Of a DNA stretch of 8,514 nucleotides, positions 5,249-8,514 are shown one piece after another. The notes under the pieces were generated by a model. It had not been told where the DNA came from. It made no database searches and saw nothing but the letters and a program-made list of their open reading frames with translations. The position numbers were made by a program, and so were the translations under genes. Within the stretch, counting starts at the first letter, position 1, and every line of letters begins with the position of its first letter. Source of the DNA: Yinghuangia elevatio (GTDB lineage: Bacteria > Actinomycetota > Actinomycetes > Streptomycetales > Streptomycetaceae); the NCBI RefSeq assembly GCF_040649515.1, contig NZ_JBEZFP010000226.1, positions 1 to 8,514 on the forward strand, in the 5' to 3' direction.

Positions 5249-5288
5249 TGACGCAGTGACGCAGTGCCGCAGTGCCGCAGTGCCGACG
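5249..5288 (+). repeat. 8-bp tandem repeat TG(A/C)CGCAG, four copies plus a degenerate fifth
   Basis: The units are TGACGCAG twice (5249-5264), TGCCGCAG twice (5265-5280), then TGCCGACG (5281-5288). The array starts directly at the stop codon of the membrane-protein gene and ends 43 bases before the -10 element of the serine hydrolase gene. Such octamer arrays can vary in copy number by slippage. No hairpin is formed. Confidence 0.8.
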
Positions 5289-5331
5289 CGGCGGAGTGCG
5301 CCCTGACGGCTCCCCCGCCGGCCTTCCCCCG

Positions 5332-5337
5332 TAGGCT
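5332..5337 (+). promoter_or_regulatory. -10 element of leaderless-type promoter for the serine hydrolase
   Basis: TAGGCT is an excellent actinobacterial -10 and ends 6 bases before GTG 5344, so the transcript should begin at or beside the start codon. There is no ribosome-binding site. No -35 at a normal distance is visible. Confidence 0.6.
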
Positions 5338-5343
5338 CGTCGT

Positions 5344-6159
5344 GTGGAGAGCCTGCGCGTCATCGAGTCCTGGCCGGTGCCGAACGCCGCGGCCGCCGTG
5401 GTCGGCGCCGACGGTGCCGTCCTCGGCACGCACGGCCCGACCGGCATGCGGTTCCAGCTGGCCTCGGTGACCAAGCCGCTGACCGCCTACGCGGTGCTGG
5501 TCGCGATCGAGGAGGGCGGCGTCGAACTCGACGAGCCCGCCGGGCCCGAGGGCGCCACCGTGCGGCACCTGCTCGCGCACACGGCCGGGTACGCGTTCGA
5601 CCACGAGCGCGTCATGGCCCGGCCGGGCGACCGCCGCATCTACTCCAACGCGGGCTTCGAGGTGCTGGTCCGGCATGTCCAGGAGGCCTGCGGCATCCCG
5701 TTCCCGGTGTACCTGAACGAGGCGGTGTTCCGGCCGCTGGGCATGACCGACAGCAGCTTGGAGGGCTCCCCCGCGTCCGGCGGCGTGTCGACGGTGGACG
5801 ACCTGGCCAGGTTCGCCGCCGAGCTGATGGCCCCCAAGCTGCTCGCGCCCGAGACCGTCGCCGCGGCGACGTCGGTGGCGTTCCCTGGCCTGGACGGCGT
5901 GGTCCCCGGGTACGGCCTCCAGCGACCCAACGACTGGGGCCTCGGCTTCGAGATCCGCGGCCACAAGTCCCCGCACTGGACCGGTGCCCGCAATTCACCG
6001 GCGACTTTCGGCCACTTCGGGCAGCGTGGCACGTTCCTGTTGGTCGACCCGCAGGCCGGCGCCGCCACCGTGTGCCTCGCCGACCGCGATTTCGGCACCT
6101 GGGCGATCGAGGCCTGGCCGCCGTTCAACGACGGGGTGCTCGCAGAACTGGCAGGCTGA
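5344..6159 (+). CDS. Serine hydrolase, class C beta-lactamase family
   Basis: A 271-residue protein of the beta-lactamase/penicillin-binding transpeptidase-like fold (PF00144). All three active-site motifs are visible: S41-V-T-K44 (nucleophile Ser and Lys), Y100-S-N102, and H224-F-G226 in the position of the KTG triad. Other family landmarks are VRHLLAHTAGY (73-83), GDRRIYSNAGFEVL (95-108), VFRPLGMTDSS (128-138) and STVDDLARFAAEL (149-161). At 271 residues it is shorter than AmpC-type enzymes (about 360). It has no signal peptide, so it is probably a cytosolic esterase or peptidase rather than an antibiotic-degrading lactamase. The substrate cannot be told from sequence. The GTG start is supported by the TAGGCT -10 box 6 bases upstream, as expected for a leaderless message. 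An overlapping GTG at 5342 is in another frame and is not used. Confidence 0.88.
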   Translation: MESLRVIESWPVPNAAAAVVGADGAVLGTHGPTGMRFQLASVTKPLTAYAVLVAIEEGGVELDEPAGPEGATVRHLLAHTAGYAFDHERVMARPGDRRIYSNAGFEVLVRHVQEACGIPFPVYLNEAVFRPLGMTDSSLEGSPASGGVSTVDDLARFAAELMAPKLLAPETVAAATSVAFPGLDGVVPGYGLQRPNDWGLGFEIRGHKSPHWTGARNSPATFGHFGQRGTFLLVDPQAGAATVCLADRDFGTWAIEAWPPFNDGVLAELAG

Positions 6160-6269
6160 CCGGGGTCGACGCACCAACCACGCGTCCGCCCGTACCGTCG
6201 GGCCGCCGGTGGATATACCGGAAGTGTCGCAACATCTGGAACGCGACACGCCAGAGAAACTGACAGGGC

Positions 6270-6302
6270 GTCAATTTCCGTGGCCGGAATTGACACTGTG
6301 TC
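6270..6302. promoter_or_regulatory. Overlapping inverted repeats around a -35 box upstream of potD
   Basis: GTCAATTTCCG (6270-6280) and CGGAATTGAC (6285-6294) are inverted repeats with a 4-base centre and one bulged T. GACAC-T-GTGTC (6292-6302) is a second dyad that shares bases with the right arm. The perfect -35 hexamer TTGACA (6290-6295) lies in both. The layout fits an operator at the potD promoter; the regulator is not in the window. Confidence 0.45.
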
Positions 6303-6478
6303 CATTGCCCGAGTGGATCGCACACCGGAATCGTTCATGCCCAAGCGGAACAGGGTCCGCAACCGACCCTCTCGGCCCGCTCAGACGCACCGCCCGGTCC
6401 ATCCCCTCGGTCCCACGCACCGCACGCACCCGGCACGTCACGCATCTCTCCCCGCGCTGCTGGGCGACCACACCCTCC

Positions 6479-6485
6479 AGGAGGT
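6479..6485 (+). promoter_or_regulatory. Consensus ribosome-binding site of potD
   Basis: AGGAGGT is a full match to the anti-Shine-Dalgarno sequence, with 7 bases between it and ATG 6493. It fixes the potD start and argues against the upstream in-frame ATGs at 6280 and 6337. Confidence 0.85.
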
Positions 6486-6492
6486 CCGCCGC

Positions 6493-7770
6493 ATGAACTC
6501 CCGGGACATCAGATCCGGTTCCCCTTCCGACCTCGGCCCCGAGTTCGACGACGCACTCGACCGGATGTCCGCCCCGGTACGCGCGGCGGCCGTCCGCAAC
6601 ATCGTCTCCGGCCGCGGCGCCGCGGTCCGCGCCGCGATATCGCGGCGCACGATGCTGCGCGGAAGTGCCGCGGCAGGCCTGGCCGTTGCTGCCGGTGGCC
6701 TGCTCACCGCCTGTGGGGACGACAGCGGGAGCGGCGGCGGTTCCGACATCGTCTTCTCGAACTGGCCGCTCTACATCGACGTCGACGAGCAGGACGAGAA
6801 CAAGCACCCCACGCTCGACGCGTTCACCGCGGAGACCGGCCTCAAGGTCAAGTACACCGAGGACATCAACGACAACAACGAGTTCTACGCGAAGATCGAG
6901 CCGCAGCTCGCGAAGGGCTCGGACACCAAGCGCGACCTGATCGTGCTGACCGACTGGCTGGCCTCCACGCTGGTGCGCCGCGGGTACGTGCAGAAGATGG
7001 ACCCGGCCAACATGCCCACCGCGGTCAAGAACCTCGACCCGCGCTACAAGGGCAACTCATGGGACCCGAACCGCGAGTTCGCGTACCCGTGGACGCAGCT
7101 GTCCACCCTGATCGCGTACAACGAGCAGGCGACCCGCGGCTTCGTCCCCGCCACCGTCGACGACCTCCTCACCAACCCGCAGCTGAAGGGCAAGGTCGCC
7201 CTGCTGACGGAGATGCGCGACACGGTGGGCATGGTGCTCCTGGGCATGGGCAAGCAGACCGAGTCGTTCACCGACGACGACTACAAGGCGGCCATCGACA
7301 AGATCCAGAAGGCGGTGGACAGCGGCCAGATCCGGCGCTTCACCGGCAACGACTACGCGCAGGAGCTGCAGGCCGGGGACATCGCCGCATGCCTCGCGTG
7401 GTCCGGCGACCTGATCCAGCTCCAGGCGGACACCCCGTCCGTGCGGTTCGCCGTGCCCGAGCACGGATACCCCATCGGCACCGACGAGTTGCTGATCCCG
7501 ACGAAGGCCGCGCACAAGGCCAACGCCGAGAAGCTGATCGACTACTACTACCGCGTCGACGTCGCCGCGAAGCTGACCGCGTCCATCAACTACATCTCGC
7601 CGGTCGTCGGCGTCCGCGACGAACTGCTGAAGCTCGACCCGGAGATCGGCAAGAACGAGCTGGTGCTCCCGTCCGAGGCGATGGCCGCCAAGGCGCACAC
7701 GTTCCGGGCCCTCACCGAGGACGAGGAGACGCGGTACGAAGAGGCCTTCGCCAAGGTCATCGGCGTCTGA
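6493..7770 (+). CDS. potD: Polyamine (spermidine/putrescine) ABC transporter substrate-binding lipoprotein, PotD-like
   Basis: A 425-residue extracytoplasmic solute-binding protein. An unusually long N-region of about 49 residues precedes a twin-arginine motif SRRTMLR (50-56), a hydrophobic stretch (AAAGLAVAAGGLL) and the lipobox LTAC with C74 as the lipidated Cys, so it is predicted to be a Tat-exported lipoprotein on the outer face of the membrane. The mature part matches PotD/SBP_bac_8: IVFSNWPLYIDV, GLKVKYTEDINDNNEFYAKIEPQL, DLIVLTDWLASTLVRRGYVQKMD, GNSWDPNREFAYPW, LLTEMRDTVGMVLLGMG, GDIAACLAWSGD, DELLIPTKAAHKANAEKLIDYYYR and NYISPVVGVRDELL. Homologues in streptomycetes share these blocks and, from memory, the long N-region. 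The start is ATG 6493 after AGGAGGT. The ATPase gene follows after 136 bp. Polyamines are the likely ligand from family and context, but related members bind other amines. Confidence 0.9.
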   Translation: MNSRDIRSGSPSDLGPEFDDALDRMSAPVRAAAVRNIVSGRGAAVRAAISRRTMLRGSAAAGLAVAAGGLLTACGDDSGSGGGSDIVFSNWPLYIDVDEQDENKHPTLDAFTAETGLKVKYTEDINDNNEFYAKIEPQLAKGSDTKRDLIVLTDWLASTLVRRGYVQKMDPANMPTAVKNLDPRYKGNSWDPNREFAYPWTQLSTLIAYNEQATRGFVPATVDDLLTNPQLKGKVALLTEMRDTVGMVLLGMGKQTESFTDDDYKAAIDKIQKAVDSGQIRRFTGNDYAQELQAGDIAACLAWSGDLIQLQADTPSVRFAVPEHGYPIGTDELLIPTKAAHKANAEKLIDYYYRVDVAAKLTASINYISPVVGVRDELLKLDPEIGKNELVLPSEAMAAKAHTFRALTEDEETRYEEAFAKVIGV

Positions 7771-7796
7771 CGCAGCCGCCCACCGCCCGACCGAGG

Positions 7797-7816
7797 GCGG
7801 AGTCACCGGACTCCGC
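7797..7816 (+). terminator. Hairpin just after potD, likely attenuator or mRNA-stabilising stem
   Basis: GCGGAGTC and GACTCCGC form a perfect 8-bp stem with the 4-base loop ACCG, starting 27 bases after the potD stop. No U-tract follows. Such stems between a binding-protein gene and the rest of its ABC operon often reduce readthrough or protect the upstream mRNA, raising the level of binding protein over membrane parts. Confidence 0.55.
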
Positions 7817-7856
7817 GGACGAGACCCCGCGGACGCGACCGCACGGAGGGGTCGCG

Positions 7857-7887
7857 CCGGGGGCTTCGCCCCTCGGCATGCCCCCGG
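7857..7887 (+). promoter_or_regulatory. Two mutually exclusive hairpins before potA
   Basis: CCGGGGGC (7857-7864) can pair with GCCCCCGG (7880-7887), a perfect 8-bp stem with a 15-base loop. Alternatively, GGGGC (7860-7864) can pair with GCCCC (7868-7872) around a TTC loop. The two use the same G-run and cannot coexist. The structure ends 19 bases before the potA ATG, just before the AAGGA binding site at 7897-7901. Confidence 0.45.
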
Positions 7888-7906
7888 CAACCAGGTAAGG
7901 ATCAGC

Positions 7907-8514
7907 ATGAAGGATCAGGGGCGCGACGCCGGCCGGGTCGAACTGACCGGCCTGAGCAAGCGGTTCGGCGGGTTCACCGCCGTACGGCCCATCGACCTGA
8001 CCGTCCCGGAGGGGTCGTTCTTCGCCCTGCTCGGCGCGTCCGGGTGCGGCAAGACGACGACGCTGCGGATGGTCGCGGGCCTCGAACAGCCCACCTCGGG
8101 CCGGGTGGTCATCGGCGGCCAGGACGTCACCCGGCTTCCCCCGCACAAGCGGCCGGTCAACACGGTGTTCCAGAGCTACGCGCTGTTCCCGCACCTCACG
8201 GTCGCCGAGAACGTCGCGTTCGGGCTGCGTCGCAAGGGCCGCAAGGACATCGCCGGACCGGTCAAGGACATGCTCGAACTGGTGCAACTCGGCGAACTGG
8301 GCAGGCGCAAGCCGGCGCAGTTGTCCGGTGGCCAGCAGCAGCGGGTGGCGGTGGCACGCGCGCTGATCAACCACCCGCAGGTGTTGCTGCTCGACGAGCC
8401 GCTGGGCGCGCTGGACCTGAAGCTGCGCCGCCAGATGCAACTGGAGCTCAAGCGCATCCAGACCGAGGTCGGCATCACCTTCGTGCACGTGACGCACGAC
8501 CAGGAAGAGGCCAT
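7907..8514 (+). CDS. potA: Polyamine ABC transporter ATP-binding protein, PotA-like (3' end beyond window)
   Basis: The first 202 residues of an ABC ATPase; the frame stays open to the right edge and about 150-180 further residues are expected. All motifs seen are intact: Walker A GASGCGKT (43-50), Q-loop Q89 in NTVFQSYALFPHLTV, signature LSGGQQQR (139-146), Walker B VLLLDEP (159-165, catalytic E164), D-loop GALD and the switch H197 in VTHDQEEA. The segment VFQSYALFPHLTVAENVAFGLR and the RRQMQLELKRIQ helix are typical of the PotA/CysA/UgpC importer subfamily, whose C-terminal regulatory domain would lie beyond the window. It energises uptake through two permeases, probably encoded next. The ATG is supported by AAGGA 5 bases upstream. 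The spacer to potD holds strong hairpins, so the two genes are probably co-transcribed but unequally expressed. Confidence 0.9.
   Translation, partial: MKDQGRDAGRVELTGLSKRFGGFTAVRPIDLTVPEGSFFALLGASGCGKTTTLRMVAGLEQPTSGRVVIGGQDVTRLPPHKRPVNTVFQSYALFPHLTVAENVAFGLRRKGRKDIAGPVKDMLELVQLGELGRRKPAQLSGGQQQRVAVARALINHPQVLLLDEPLGALDLKLRRQMQLELKRIQTEVGITFVHVTHDQEEA

Larger units (their letters stand above)
6160..6492 (+). promoter_or_regulatory. 333-bp leader and control region upstream of potD
   Basis: There is no gene in this stretch. Near the left end are two small hairpins: GCCCG/CGGGC (6188-6203) and CCGGT/ACCGG (6206-6221), possibly marking the end of the serine hydrolase transcript. In the middle are nested inverted repeats around a consensus TTGACA (6290-6295; 17 bp further is GTGGAT, a weak -10). 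The last 120 bases (6361-6480) are C-rich and G-poor, with 62 C and 26 G by my count. The open frame continuous with potD from 6280 has no binding site and no similarity to PotD, so it is read as leader. Confidence 0.5.

Noticed and set aside
5249..5288. CRISPR-like array
   Set aside because: The units are 8 bp and directly adjacent, without spacers; this is a simple tandem repeat.
6280..6492. 71-codon N-terminal extension of PotD
   Set aside because: No similarity to PotD, and it would bury the AGGAGGT site and place the Tat motif about 120 residues into the protein.
7057..7908. Minus-strand open frame of 283 codons opposite potD
   Set aside because: Val/Leu/Arg-rich mirror of a high-GC coding sequence; potD on the other strand is unmistakable.
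7757..8497. Minus-strand open frame of 246 codons opposite potA
   Set aside because: The plus strand carries every ABC ATPase motif in a continuous frame, so this is its shadow.

Overview
The window is very GC-rich, with GC-heavy third codon positions, GTG starts, promoters that run straight into start codons, and gene families typical of Streptomyces-like actinomycetes: an actinobacterial FmdB zinc ribbon, an LppU/SCO3897-like membrane protein, and a Tat-exported PotD lipoprotein. It reads as ordinary chromosomal DNA of a streptomycete or close relative. I see no phage, transposase, CRISPR array, tRNA or rRNA.

Left part (1-2800), mostly minus strand: a 3'-truncated aldehyde dehydrogenase remnant ends about 20 bases from the window edge. 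A small FmdB-type zinc-ribbon gene on the plus strand follows, and its 3' end overlaps the tail of a convergent minus-strand gene for a membrane-anchored protein with an Mrr-like nuclease domain whose active site looks degenerate. Upstream of that gene, also on the minus strand, is a short-chain dehydrogenase with a non-canonical catalytic tetrad. The gap between these two minus-strand genes is a G-rich tract.

Middle part (2800-6160), all plus strand: a divergent promoter region holding an inverted repeat leads into a two-gene unit, a YjdJ-like GNAT protein followed by a YjdI-like [Fe-S] domain fused to a CDGSH domain (the CDGSH His ligand is Asn). Next come a low-molecular-weight protein tyrosine phosphatase-family gene with a leaderless-type promoter, an LppU/SCO3897-like two-helix zinc-ribbon membrane protein, and a class C beta-lactamase-family serine hydrolase, also with a leaderless-type promoter. 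An 8-bp tandem repeat lies just after the membrane-protein gene.

Right part (6160-8514), plus strand: a 333-bp leader with nested inverted repeats and a C-rich, G-poor stretch precedes potD (polyamine-binding lipoprotein). A 136-bp spacer with two strong hairpins separates it from potA (ATPase), which runs off the right edge. The permease genes are expected just beyond.

Nothing here clearly amounts to a new multi-gene system. The observations most worth a second look are the altered CDGSH ligand in the YjdJ/YjdI-like pair, the altered catalytic residues in the dehydrogenase and the Mrr-like protein, the truncated aldehyde dehydrogenase, and the structured leader and spacer of the pot operon.
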